Shown: in pieces, positions 29,659-38,747 of the stretch
How the letters are laid out: each line of letters opens with the position of its first letter
Numbering within the stretch: position 1 is the first letter of the stretch
Source of the DNA: Burkholderia sp. WAC0059
GTDB lineage: Bacteria; Pseudomonadota; Gammaproteobacteria; Burkholderiales; Burkholderiaceae
NCBI RefSeq assembly: GCF_002870125.1
Contig: NZ_PNEO01000006.1
Span: forward strand, 124,001-188,000
Length of the DNA stretch: 64,000 bases
Reading direction: 5' to 3'
The notes under the pieces: generated by a model
Seen by the model: only the letters and a program-made list of their open reading frames with translations
Told to the model about the DNA's origin: nothing
The model's database searches: none
Program-made: the position numbers and the translations under genes

Positions 29659-32600
29659 CCCGGACTTCCACGACGCGCGCCGGCGCGTCCGCCGCCGTGC
29701 TGCATCCGCTGCGGTTCGCGCTGCGCGGCAGCAGCCTGATCGAGGCGAGCGCGGGCACCGGCAAGACCTTCACGATCGCGATGCTCTACGTGCGGCTCGT
29801 GCTCGGGCACGGCAGCACGCGCGCGTTGATGCCGCCCGAGATCCTCGTCGTCACGTTCACCGACGCGGCGACGCGCGAGTTGCGCGAGCGTATCCGCACG
29901 CGGCTCGTCGAGGCGGCCGCGTATTTCCGGGCCGATCCCGGCGAAATCGCGCCGCGCGCCGCGAACGAGGACCTGTTGCACGACCTGCGCGGCGAATACG
30001 CGCCCGACGACTGGGCCGCCTGCGCGCGCCGTCTCGAACTCGCGGCCGAGTGGATGGACGAGGCCGCCGTCTCGACCATCCACGGCTGGTGCAACCGCAT
30101 GCTGAGCGAGCATGCGTTCGACAGCGACAGCCTGTTTTCGCAGACGCTCGTGACGGACCAGAGCGAGTTGCGCGCCGAGGTCGTGCGCGACTACTGGCGC
30201 ACGTTCCTCGCGCCGCTCGATGCGCAGGACGCGGCCGAAGTGCGCCAGCGGTTCGCGAGCCCCGACGCGCTGCTCGCGCAGATGCGCGGCCTGACCGGCT
30301 ACGCGGCGCAGCTACCCGAGGGGCCCGCGCCGCGCGAGACGCTGGCGGCGGCGCGCCTCGAACGGCGCGACTATCTGGCGAAACTGAAGGCGCCTTGGTC
30401 CGGATGGATCGATGAAATCCGGACGCTGTTCGAGGCGGCGAAGGCGAAGAAGCAGTACGACGCGCGGCGTCTGAACGCGCGCAATCTCGAGAACTGGCTC
30501 GGCCGGCTGCACGAATGGGCGACCGAGCCCGAGCGGGATCGGCCGGCGCTCGACGAGCGCTCGGCGGCCTGGACGCGCCTGACGCCGGACGGGCTCAGGG
30601 AAATCTGGACCACCGGCGAGCCGCCGGCGCATCCCGCGTGGGCCGCGCTCGAATCGCTGCCGGCCGCGCTCGACGCGCAGCCGAACGCCTGGTACGACCT
30701 GCTCTGTCACGCCGCGCGCTGGGTCGAGCGCCGCTTTGCCGACGAGGAGGCGAAGCGTTCGCAGATGGGTTTCGACGATCTGCTCACGCGCCTTCACGCG
30801 GCGCTGCAAAAGCCGAACGGCGCGCGGCTCGCCGAAATCATCCGCCGGCAATATCCGGTCGCGCTCATCGACGAGTTCCAGGACACGGACCCGGTGCAGT
30901 ACGGCATTTTCGACCTCGTCTACCGGATCGAGTGCAACGATCCCGACACGGCGATCGTGCTGATCGGCGATCCGAAGCAGGCCATCTACGCGTTTCGCGG
31001 CGCCGACATCTACACGTATCTGCAGGCGCGACGTGCCTGCGAGGGGCGGCTCCACACGCTCGTGCGCAACTTCCGCTCCACGGCGCAGATGGTGGCGGCC
31101 GTCAACCGCTGCTTCGAGGCGGCCGAAACGCGGCCGGAAGGGGCGGGCGCATTTTTGTTCCGGAGTCCGGACGACGAGGCGAATCCGCTGCCGTTCGTCG
31201 CGGCCGAGGCGCAGGGTCGCCAGGACCGCCTCGAAGCCGGCGGCGTCGCGCTGCCCGCGCTGAACGCCTGGTGGCTGCCGCCTGCGGAAGACGGCAAGCC
31301 GCTTTCGCGCGAGGCCTATTTCCGGCAGATGGCGGCAAGCTGCGCGAGCGAGATGGCGCGTCTGCTGAACCTCGGGCAGCGCGGCGAGGCCGGCTTTGCC
31401 GGCGCGCGCGGCACGAAACCGCTCGTGCCCGCCGACATGGCCGTGCTCGTCAACAACCGCGACGAGGCGCGCGCGATTCGCGCGGCGCTGGCCGTGCGCG
31501 GCGTGCGCAGCGTCTATCTGTCGGATCGCGATTCGGTGTTCCAGACCGACGAGGCCGGCGAGCTGCGCCACTGGCTCGCGGCCTGCGCCGAGCCCGACGA
31601 CGGCCGGCTCGTGCGCACGGCGCTCGCGACGGCCACGCTCGGCCTCGACTGGGCCGAGCTCGACGCGCTCAATCGCGACGAGCTCGCCTGGGAGCGGCGC
31701 GTCCTGGATTTCCGCGGCTATCGCGAATGCTGGCGCAAGCAGGGCGTGCTGCCGATGCTGCGGCGTCTCTTCAACGACTACCGCGTGCCGCAGCGCCTGC
31801 TCGGGCAGACGGCCGGCGAGGCCGTCGGCGGCGAGCGCGTGCTGACCAACCTGCTGCATCTGGCCGAGCTGCTGCAGCAGGCAAGCCGCCAGCTCGACGG
31901 CGAGCACGCGCTGCTGCGCTACCTCGACGAGCAGCGCGGCGACGAAGGCGCGAACGCGGGCGGCGACGCGCGCCAGCTCCGGCTCGAAAGCGATGCGGGC
32001 CTCGTGCAGGTCGTCACCATCCACAAGTCGAAGGGGCTCGAATATCCGCTCGTATTCCTGCCGTTCGCGTGCAGCTACCGGGCGGCGAAGATCACCGACA
32101 TGCCGCTCAAGTGGCACGACGACGAAGGGCGCCTGCACGTGAGTCCCGGCGATCCGGCCGCGCTCGCGCGGGCCGACCGCGAGCGGCTCGGCGAAGACCT
32201 GCGCAAGCTTTACGTGGCGCTCACGCGCGCGCGCTACGCGACCTGGGTCGGCCTCGCGCCGATTCCGGGCGTCGAGGCGAGCGCGTTCGGCTATCTGCTC
32301 GACGGCGGCCGGCCCGTCGAGCCCGCGCGGCTCGGCGCGTTGCTCGCCCGGTTGCGCGGCGAGTGCGAGGGCATCGCCGTGGCCGAGGCGCCTGCCGCGA
32401 GCGACGATCCGTTCGTGCCGCTCGACGAGCGGCAGGTGCACGGCGCGGCGCGGTCGTTGTCGAGGCGCGTCAGCGAGCATTGGTGGATCGCGAGCTATTC
32501 GAGCCTGCGCAAGGACCCGACGACGATAAGCGGCCCATCGCGCGAGATTGCCGGTGCGATGGACGGGATGGACGGCGATGAAGCGGGCGCGGCGCCGGCC

Positions 32601-33572
32601 GTCGCGATCGAGGGCGCGACGATGGAGAGCGATGTGCAAGACGGCGCGCGCGTCGCGCCGGAAACGCGCCGCGAGGACGTGTTCCGCGATCTGCACGAGG
32701 CCGGGACGCTCGCCGACGACGCCTCGGGTCCGTCGTTCTCCGCGCCGCCGGCCGTGTCGATCGCGCAGGCCGCCCTGTCGTTCGGCGGCGCGCTGCACGA
32801 CTTTCCGCGCGGCGCCGACGCGGGCAGCTTTCTGCACGGTCTCATGGAATCGGCCGCCGCCGAGGGCTTCGCGACGCTCTCCCGCGACCGGCGCCGCATG
32901 CGCGACATGATCGCGCGCCGCTGCAACCTAGCCGGCTGGGCGCGCTGGATCGATCCGCTGACCGACTGGATGCTGCATCTGCTGCGCGAGCCGCTTGCGC
33001 TGCCGCCCGTGCGCGGCAAGGCGGTGCCGCCCGTCGTGCTGGCGGACCTGAAGTCGTACATGGCCGAGATGGAATTCTGGCTGGCGGCGCATCGCGTCGA
33101 GACGCCCGCGCTCGACGCGCTCGTGACGCGCTTCACGCTCGACGGCGCCGAGCGGCCCGCGCTCGAACCCGCCCGGTTGAACGGCATGCTCAAGGGGTTC
33201 ATCGACCTCGTCTTCGAGCACGGCGGGCGCTACTACGTGGCCGACTACAAATCGAACTGGCTCGGCCCCGACGACGCCGACTACACGGGCGCGAGGATGC
33301 GCCAGCAGATCCTGCATGCGCGCTACGAACTGCAATACGTGCTGTATCTGTTCGCGCTGCACCGGCTGCTCAGGACGCGCGTGCCCGACTACGACTACGA
33401 CCGTCACGTCGGCGGCGCCGTCTATCTGTTCCTGCGCGGCAGTCGCTCGGCCGGGCAGGGGCTGCACGTCGAGCGGCCGCCGCGCGAGCTGATCGAGCGG
33501 CTCGACGCGCTGTTCGAGCACGGCGGCGGTACGCCGGAGCCGATATCGCACGACCTCGGGGAGACGCCATGA
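29655..33572 (+). CDS. recB: Exodeoxyribonuclease V beta subunit RecB
   Basis: The 1305-residue protein is the 3'-5' helicase and nuclease subunit of RecBCD. Walker A ASAGTGKT is at residues 31-38, and other UvrD/Rep-type helicase motifs include VTFTDAATRELRERI, LIDEFQDTDPVQYGIF, LIGDPKQAIYAFRGAD and VVTIHKSKGLEYPLVFLP. The C-terminal nuclease domain has DYKSNWLG, with Asp1197 and Lys1199 as catalytic residues. It exceeds E. coli RecB by about 125 residues, with an acidic linker (around residues 960-1020) between helicase and nuclease domains containing a 9-bp duplication at 32558-32575. Start and stop overlap recC and recD by four bases. Confidence 0.97.
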   Translation: MTRTSTTRAGASAAVLHPLRFALRGSSLIEASAGTGKTFTIAMLYVRLVLGHGSTRALMPPEILVVTFTDAATRELRERIRTRLVEAAAYFRADPGEIAPRAANEDLLHDLRGEYAPDDWAACARRLELAAEWMDEAAVSTIHGWCNRMLSEHAFDSDSLFSQTLVTDQSELRAEVVRDYWRTFLAPLDAQDAAEVRQRFASPDALLAQMRGLTGYAAQLPEGPAPRETLAAARLERRDYLAKLKAPWSGWIDEIRTLFEAAKAKKQYDARRLNARNLENWLGRLHEWATEPERDRPALDERSAAWTRLTPDGLREIWTTGEPPAHPAWAALESLPAALDAQPNAWYDLLCHAARWVERRFADEEAKRSQMGFDDLLTRLHAALQKPNGARLAEIIRRQYPVALIDEFQDTDPVQYGIFDLVYRIECNDPDTAIVLIGDPKQAIYAFRGADIYTYLQARRACEGRLHTLVRNFRSTAQMVAAVNRCFEAAETRPEGAGAFLFRSPDDEANPLPFVAAEAQGRQDRLEAGGVALPALNAWWLPPAEDGKPLSREAYFRQMAASCASEMARLLNLGQRGEAGFAGARGTKPLVPADMAVLVNNRDEARAIRAALAVRGVRSVYLSDRDSVFQTDEAGELRHWLAACAEPDDGRLVRTALATATLGLDWAELDALNRDELAWERRVLDFRGYRECWRKQGVLPMLRRLFNDYRVPQRLLGQTAGEAVGGERVLTNLLHLAELLQQASRQLDGEHALLRYLDEQRGDEGANAGGDARQLRLESDAGLVQVVTIHKSKGLEYPLVFLPFACSYRAAKITDMPLKWHDDEGRLHVSPGDPAALARADRERLGEDLRKLYVALTRARYATWVGLAPIPGVEASAFGYLLDGGRPVEPARLGALLARLRGECEGIAVAEAPAASDDPFVPLDERQVHGAARSLSRRVSEHWWIASYSSLRKDPTTISGPSREIAGAMDGMDGDEAGAAPAVAIEGATMESDVQDGARVAPETRREDVFRDLHEAGTLADDASGPSFSAPPAVSIAQAALSFGGALHDFPRGADAGSFLHGLMESAAAEGFATLSRDRRRMRDMIARRCNLAGWARWIDPLTDWMLHLLREPLALPPVRGKAVPPVVLADLKSYMAEMEFWLAAHRVETPALDALVTRFTLDGAERPALEPARLNGMLKGFIDLVFEHGGRYYVADYKSNWLGPDDADYTGARMRQQILHARYELQYVLYLFALHRLLRTRVPDYDYDRHVGGAVYLFLRGSRSAGQGLHVERPPRELIERLDALFEHGGGTPEPISHDLGETP
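32558..32575 (+). repeat. 9-bp duplication in recB linker
   Basis: Two identical copies of GATGGACGG in the interdomain linker region of RecB, giving MDGMDGD in the protein. It is short and could be coincidental alone but matches the 9-bp pattern of neighbouring genes. Confidence 0.6.
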
Positions 33573-35800
33573 CCATTCGATCCGACGCCCACGCTACGGT
33601 CGCTACGGTCGGGGCCCAACGATCCGCAAAGGCCGCGGCCGCGCAACCGGCCGGTCCGTCGCGCGCCATCTCGATCCCCCGCGACGGCGACGCGCGGCCC
33701 ATGCTCGGCGTGCTCGACCGATGGGTCGCGCGCGGCTGGCTGCGCGCGCTCGACGCCGCGTTCGCGCGGTTTCTCCGGCACGAGGTGCCGGACGCCGCGC
33801 CGCTCGCCGTGCTGGCCGCCGCGCTGGCGAGCCATCAGCTCGGGCGCGGCCACGCCTGCCTCGACCTGCGCGCGACGCTCGACGACCCGGCCTTCGCGCT
33901 GTCGTTGCCGCCCGAAGGGGCGACGACGTTCGCCGAGGCGCCGGAGGCGGACGACGAATCCGCCGCCTTGCCGGCCGAGGTGCTTGCCGGCGTGAGCCTC
34001 GAACAGTGGCTCGCGGCGCTCGACCATCGCGAGCTGGTCGGCGCGGGAGCCGGCAACACGCCGCTCGTGCTCGTCGGCACGCGGCTGTATTTGCGGCGCT
34101 ACTGGCAGTACGAGCAGGACGTGCGCGAGGCCATCGAGCGACGGCTGGCCTCATCGGCGCAGCGGGAGGCCGCGCTGCCGGCCGGCGAAGTGCGCGGCGT
34201 GCTCGACGTGCTGTTTCCCGCGAGCAGGGAGAAAGCCGCCGGCGCCGACTGGCAGAAGCTTGCCTGCGCGCTGGCGGCGCGCGGCGCGTTCAGCATCGTC
34301 ACGGGCGGGCCGGGCACCGGCAAGACGACGACGGTGGTGAAGCTGCTGGTGCTGTTGCAGACGCTCGCGCTCGAACGCGCGGCGCGGCCGCTGCGGATTC
34401 GCCTCGCGGCGCCGACGGGCAAGGCGGCCGCGCGGCTCAACGAATCGATCTCCAACACGGTGAAGGCATTGCCGCTGGCGGGGCTCGCGCAGGGCGAGGC
34501 CGCGCGCGCGGCGATTCCGAAGACCGTGACGACGCTGCATCGCGTGCTCGGCACGCGGCCCGGCAGCCGGCGCTTTCGCCACGATGCGCACCATCCGCTG
34601 CCCGTCGACGTGCTCGTGATCGACGAAGCCTCGATGGTCGATCTCGAGATGATGGCGGCCGTGCTCGACGCGCTGCCCGCCCCGGCGCGGCTGATTCTGC
34701 TCGGCGACAAGGACCAGCTCGCCTCGGTGGAAGCCGGCGCGGTGCTCGGCGAGCTCTGCGAGCGCGCGGCCCGCGGCCATTACACGCCGGCCACGCGCGA
34801 CTGGCTGCAGGCGGCGACGGGCGAGACGATCGAGGCGTCGAAGATCGACGCGCACGGCGCGCCGCTCGACCAGGCGATCGCGATGCTGCGGCAAAGCCAT
34901 CGGTTCGCGGCCGACAGCGGCATCGGCCAGCTTGCCGCGTGGGTCAACGAGGGGCATGCCGGGGCCGTGGCCGGCATCTGGACGCATGGTCATCGCGATC
35001 TCGCGCTGCTCGCCTGTTCGCCGTCCGACGACGCGTCGTTCCGCGCGCTCGTGATCGACGGGCACGGCGGGCACGACGGGCACGGCGGGCACGACGAAGC
35101 GTGCGACGCCGTGCGGTACGGCTATCGGCATTACCTCGAAACGATGCGCGAGACGCGCCCGGCCGACGATGCAGGTGCGCCGGCCTTCGACGAATGGGCG
35201 GCCCGTGTGCTCGAGGCGCACGGCGCGTTTCAGGTGCTCTGCGCGTTGCGGCGCGGACCGTGGGGCGTCGAGGGGCTGAACCGGCGCATCGCGCGCCTGC
35301 TCGAGGAGGAGGGCCTCGTCGCGATGCGCGGCGAGTGGTATCCGGGCCGGCCCGTGCTCGTCACGCGCAACGACTACGAGCTCGGCCTCATGAACGGCGA
35401 CATCGGCATTGCGCTGGCCTGGCCGGGGACGGCGCCGGGCTCGGGGGCGAGCGATGCGTCGGGCGCGCCGGCGCTGCGCGTCGCGTTCCCGGCCGGCGAC
35501 GGATCGGGCGGCGTGAAATGGGTTCTGCCGAGCCGCCTGCAATCGGTGGAGACGGTGCTCGCGCTGACCGTGCACAAGTCACAGGGCTCGGAGTTCGAGC
35601 ACGCGGCGCTTGTGCTGCCCGACACGTTCAGCCCGATCCTCACGCGCGAACTCGTCTACACGGGCATCACGCGCGCGCGCCGGTTCCTGACGCTGGCGGT
35701 GCCGGAGGGCCGGCCGATCCTCGAACAGGCGGTGGGCACGAAGGTGCAGCGCGCGAGCGGGCTGCTCGCGGGGTTCGGCCTGGCGCCGGACGAGGGTTGA
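33569..35800 (+). CDS. recD: Exodeoxyribonuclease V alpha subunit RecD
   Basis: The 743-residue protein is the 5'-3' helicase of RecBCD. Walker A GGPGTGKT is at residues 246-253, Walker B is in VLVIDEASMVDLEMM, and the C-terminal UvrD-like motif is LTVHKSQGSEFEHAALVLP. It is about 135 residues longer than E. coli RecD. The excess is in an Ala-rich N-terminal extension of about 40 residues and in a His/Gly/Asp repeat (GHGGHDGHGGHDE) in the middle. The ATG overlaps the recB stop. The converging LacI gene ends 33 bases downstream; a short GCGCGC hairpin lies between. Confidence 0.95.
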   Translation: MTIRSDAHATVATVGAQRSAKAAAAQPAGPSRAISIPRDGDARPMLGVLDRWVARGWLRALDAAFARFLRHEVPDAAPLAVLAAALASHQLGRGHACLDLRATLDDPAFALSLPPEGATTFAEAPEADDESAALPAEVLAGVSLEQWLAALDHRELVGAGAGNTPLVLVGTRLYLRRYWQYEQDVREAIERRLASSAQREAALPAGEVRGVLDVLFPASREKAAGADWQKLACALAARGAFSIVTGGPGTGKTTTVVKLLVLLQTLALERAARPLRIRLAAPTGKAAARLNESISNTVKALPLAGLAQGEAARAAIPKTVTTLHRVLGTRPGSRRFRHDAHHPLPVDVLVIDEASMVDLEMMAAVLDALPAPARLILLGDKDQLASVEAGAVLGELCERAARGHYTPATRDWLQAATGETIEASKIDAHGAPLDQAIAMLRQSHRFAADSGIGQLAAWVNEGHAGAVAGIWTHGHRDLALLACSPSDDASFRALVIDGHGGHDGHGGHDEACDAVRYGYRHYLETMRETRPADDAGAPAFDEWAARVLEAHGAFQVLCALRRGPWGVEGLNRRIARLLEEEGLVAMRGEWYPGRPVLVTRNDYELGLMNGDIGIALAWPGTAPGSGASDASGAPALRVAFPAGDGSGGVKWVLPSRLQSVETVLALTVHKSQGSEFEHAALVLPDTFSPILTRELVYTGITRARRFLTLAVPEGRPILEQAVGTKVQRASGLLAGFGLAPDEG
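33592..33609 (+). repeat. 9-bp duplication in recD N-terminal extension
   Basis: Two identical copies of CGCTACGGT near the start of recD, in the Ala-rich extension absent from the family core. Confidence 0.6.
35060..35095 (+). repeat. 9-bp tandem repeat in recD
   Basis: Four 9-bp units in alternating order: GGGCACGGC, GGGCACGAC, GGGCACGGC, GGGCACGAC. This is also an exact two-copy 18-bp repeat and encodes a Gly-His-Gly/Asp linker. Confidence 0.9.
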
Positions 35801-35833
35801 CACCGACGGCGCGCGGATGCGCGCGCTTGAGCG

Positions 35834-36907
35834 CTACGTGCTTTCCCGCTGCACGATCTCGAAGCCCGTGTCGATCCTCGTTTCGCCGCCGTGAGCACGG
35901 CTGCCGTCGCCGCCGGACGACGGGTCGGACGGCTGAAGCCGCGCAAGCAGCACCTCGGCCGCCTTCGCGCCGATCGTCGCGCTGTTGACCTTGACCGTCG
36001 TGAGCGACGGGTAGGTGTGGGCGGCCGCGCTCAGGTCGCCGTAGCCCATCAGCGCGAGGTCGTCGGGCATGCGGATGCCGCGCCGGTTCGCCTCGGCCAG
36101 CACGCCGAACGCGAGCTCGTCGGAACTGCAGACGATCGCGTCGATGGACGGGTCCTGCCGCAGCAGTTCGTCGAGCCCCTCGCGGCCGAGCTGCTGGCTC
36201 GCCGGCGCGGCGACCACGCTGACGCCGGCCGGCGCGATGCCGCGCTGCGCGAGCGCCTGCATGAATCCCTCGCGGCGCAGCGTGCCGCGCACGTCGTCGA
36301 GCCAGAGCAGGCCGAAGCGGCGATAGCCGCGGTCGAGCAGATAGCCGGCCGTATCGCGTCCCACGTCGAAGTGGGAGAAGCCCACGAGCATGTCGAGCGG
36401 CGCCTGCACCTTGTCCCACGTTTCCACGACCGGAATTTTCGCGGCGCCGAGCAGCTTCAGGCTGCGCGCGCTGTGCTGCGTGCCGGTCAGCACGATGCCG
36501 TCGGGCCGGCGGCTGATGACGGTGGCGAGCAGTGCTTCCTCGGTTTCGAAGCTGTAGTTCGTGAGCCCGAGCATGACCTGGTAGCCGGCGGCCGCGAGGC
36601 GCTCGGTCAGCGCTTGGATGTAGCCCGCGAAGATCGAGTTGGCCATCGTCGGCAGCATCACGGCGACGAGCCGGCTGCGGTTCGAGGCGAGCGCGCCCGC
36701 GAGCAGGTTCGGGATGTAGCCGATCTCCTCGACGGCCTGCCAGACCCGGTCGCGCGTCGTCGCGCTGACGAGCTCGGGCCGGTTCAGCGCGCGCGAGACC
36801 GTCATGGCCGACACGCCGCTCTTGCGCGCGACGTCCTCGAGAGTCGAACTGCCCGTCGAGGTTTTCTTGACCCGTCTCGTCGCGGCGGGAAACGCTTCGC
36901 TCGTCAT
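35834..36907 (-). CDS. LacI family transcriptional regulator (GntR/gluconate subgroup-like)
   Basis: The 357-residue repressor has the LacI helix-turn-helix at about residues 20-45 (STLEDVARKSGVSAMTVSRA) and the hinge NLLAGALASNRSRLVAVMLP. A periplasmic-binding-protein-like sensor domain follows, with the subgroup signature YIQALTERLAAAGYQVMLG and SSDELAFGVLAEANRRGI. The gluconate/sugar-acid subgroup is suggested by the MVGFSHFDVGRDTAGYLLDRGY block. It is divergent from the MFS transporter across an operator-like site, and a second similar site precedes the DapA-family gene, so it probably represses both and itself. ATG 36907 begins the conserved part. Confidence 0.92.
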   Translation of the reverse strand: MTSEAFPAATRRVKKTSTGSSTLEDVARKSGVSAMTVSRALNRPELVSATTRDRVWQAVEEIGYIPNLLAGALASNRSRLVAVMLPTMANSIFAGYIQALTERLAAAGYQVMLGLTNYSFETEEALLATVISRRPDGIVLTGTQHSARSLKLLGAAKIPVVETWDKVQAPLDMLVGFSHFDVGRDTAGYLLDRGYRRFGLLWLDDVRGTLRREGFMQALAQRGIAPAGVSVVAAPASQQLGREGLDELLRQDPSIDAIVCSSDELAFGVLAEANRRGIRMPDDLALMGYGDLSAAAHTYPSLTTVKVNSATIGAKAAEVLLARLQPSDPSSGGDGSRAHGGETRIDTGFEIVQREST

Positions 36908-37045
36908 GAATCGTCCGTTGGTGAGGCCGGCCAAAGGGGGCGGCAACGTGCGGCCCCGATTATAGCGTCGGGTTTTTGCGCCGACGGCGCCTGGGGTTTC
37001 CCAGCAGTCCGCCTTGCTTGACAAGGCCCATCCCGGGAGCAAAGA

Positions 37046-37061
37046 ATGGTAGCGCAAACAT
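37046..37061. promoter_or_regulatory. LacI-family operator-like site 1
   Basis: The site ATGGTAGCGCAAACAT resembles LacI-family operators with a GCGC centre and lies between the divergent lacI-type gene and the MFS gene, 129 bases before the MFS start. It shares AGCGCAA and CATCG with the site at 38608-38624, and the preceding AAGAATGG is also shared. Confidence 0.5.
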
Positions 37062-37189
37062 CGACTATCGACGACCGATAGCCGGATATAAGCTGGATGC
37101 GTGGCTGCTGCCTGGTCGTCTGCTTTTCCGGAAACGACGCGGAAAACGGCGGCGGCGCACGGACAGACATAAAAAATGAAGGAGACGCC

Positions 37190-38521
37190 ATGCCCACCCC
37201 AACGCCGCCGCTCGCGCGCATCAAGGCGATCCAGCGCGCCTCGCTGGCCATGCTGTTCGCCAGCGGCACGATCAGCACGGTCGACCGCGCCGCGCTCGCC
37301 ATCGCCAATCCGCTGATCCGCCACGACATGGGCCTGTCCATCGCCGAGATGGGCGTGCTTCTGTCCGCATTCCTCTGGGCCTATGCGTTCGCGCAGTTGC
37401 CGATCGGCTGGCTCATCGACCGCTTCGGCGCGCGCTGGCTGCTCGCGGGCGGGCTCGCCGTCTGGTCCAGCGCGCAGGCGATGTGCGGCCTCGTCGGCTC
37501 GGCCGCGCAGTTCGGGCTCGCGCGCGTGGTGCTCGGCGTCGGCGAGGCGCCGCAATTTCCGACCGGCGCGAGCGTCGTGCGCGACTGGTTCGCGGTGCGC
37601 GAGCGCGGCCGGGCCACGGGCATCTATTTGTCGGCGTCGTATTTCGGCACCGGGCTCGCCGCGCCGCTCGTCACGTTCCTGATGCTGCAGTTCAGCTGGC
37701 GCGCGATGTTCCTCATCATGGGCGTGGCGGGCTGGGTCGTCGCGCTCGTCTGGGCGGCGCGCTACCGCAACGCCGGCGAGGTCGACCTGAACGCGGCCGA
37801 GCAGCACTACCGCACGGGCAACGCCGAGCGGACGGTCGCGCCGAAGATCAACCTGCGGCAGTGGCGCGGCCTGTTCGGCTCGGTGACGACCTGGGGGCTC
37901 GTGCTCGGCTTCTTCGGCATGATCTACGTGAACTGGCTGTTCAACACCTGGCTGCCCGGCTATCTCCAGATCGCGCGACACATGAGCATCGCGCGCATCG
38001 GGTGGACGGCGGCCATTCCGTATCTGTTCGCGGTGGCGGGCGCGCTGAGCGCGGGCTACGTCGTCGACTGGCTCGCGAACTGGCGTCTGAGTCTCGTCAA
38101 CAGCCGGAAGATTCCCGCCTGCGTGTGTCTCGTCGTGCAGGCCGTGCTCATCGGCATCGCGGGTTTCGTCGACAGCAACGCCGTCGCCGTGGCCTGCGTG
38201 TCGGTCGCGATGTTTTGCGGCACGGCCGCCTCGACGATCGCCTGGTCGGCCATCAGCGTGCTCGCGCCTGCGGGCTGCACCGGCTCGCTCGGCGCGCTGC
38301 AGAACTTCGGCGGCTATCTGGGCGGCGCGCTGGCGCCGATCGTGACGGGACTCATCGTCCAGCACACGGGCTCGTTCGTGCCGGCGCTGCTCACGGGGGC
38401 GGGCGTCTCGCTGGCCGCGTCGGCGGTTTATCTGGTGCTCGTGCGCGGTCCCGTCGAGATTCGCGACGACGCCTTCGCGCCGTCGTCGGCCTCGCTCGGC
38501 GCGGGGCGGAACGGCGCATGA
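37190..38521 (+). CDS. MFS transporter, anion:cation symporter family (glucarate/sugar-acid type)
   Basis: The 443-residue protein has twelve predicted membrane helices in two halves. Typical of the ACS/GudP branch are STVDRAALAIANPLIRHDMG in helix 1 and its loop, LPIGWLIDRFGARWLLAGGL (MFS motif A), and GVGEAPQFPTGASVVRDWF in helices 4-5. That branch imports glucarate, galactarate, tartrate and similar acids with protons. ATG 37190 has a strong GAAGGAGA ribosome site. It lies between the LacI regulator and the DapA-family lyase, forming a sugar-acid uptake and cleavage locus. Confidence 0.9.
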   Translation: MPTPTPPLARIKAIQRASLAMLFASGTISTVDRAALAIANPLIRHDMGLSIAEMGVLLSAFLWAYAFAQLPIGWLIDRFGARWLLAGGLAVWSSAQAMCGLVGSAAQFGLARVVLGVGEAPQFPTGASVVRDWFAVRERGRATGIYLSASYFGTGLAAPLVTFLMLQFSWRAMFLIMGVAGWVVALVWAARYRNAGEVDLNAAEQHYRTGNAERTVAPKINLRQWRGLFGSVTTWGLVLGFFGMIYVNWLFNTWLPGYLQIARHMSIARIGWTAAIPYLFAVAGALSAGYVVDWLANWRLSLVNSRKIPACVCLVVQAVLIGIAGFVDSNAVAVACVSVAMFCGTAASTIAWSAISVLAPAGCTGSLGALQNFGGYLGGALAPIVTGLIVQHTGSFVPALLTGAGVSLAASAVYLVLVRGPVEIRDDAFAPSSASLGAGRNGA

Positions 38522-38607
38522 CGGCAGTCGGCCGGGCATCGTTCGCCCGGCCGGCATGAAAGCACGGGGCCGCCGTTGACAGCATCGGGCGACTCGCGCA
38601 AGAATGG

Positions 38608-38624
38608 ATTGTTAGCGCAATCAT
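38608..38624. promoter_or_regulatory. LacI-family operator-like site 2
   Basis: The site ATTGTTAGCGCAATCAT lies 124 bases before the DapA-family start and matches the site at 37046-37061 in AGCGCAA-N-CAT and flanks. Two such sites around one LacI-type gene support a small regulon. Confidence 0.5.
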
Positions 38625-38632
38625 CGCGGTTC

Positions 38633-38662
38633 TTCAACAAATCGTTCAACAAGTCGTTCAAA
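38633..38662 (+). repeat. 12-bp direct repeat in leader of DapA-family gene
   Basis: TTCAACAAATCG and TTCAACAAGTCG are adjacent 12-bp copies (one mismatch), followed by a partial third TTCAAA. It lies just after the operator-like site in the non-coding leader. Confidence 0.7.
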
Positions 38663-38747
38663 TCATCTCAATCGTCCCGCCTGGCCGGGTTGCCGCGACG
38701 CGAGCGGGGCGGGGCGGACGGGACACGGGCAGAAGGAGCCGACAGAC

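Noticed and set aside
28522..35095. Clusters of short repeats considered as a CRISPR array
   Set aside because: Units are 9 bp, directly adjacent without spacers and in coding phase, so they are minisatellites, not CRISPR.
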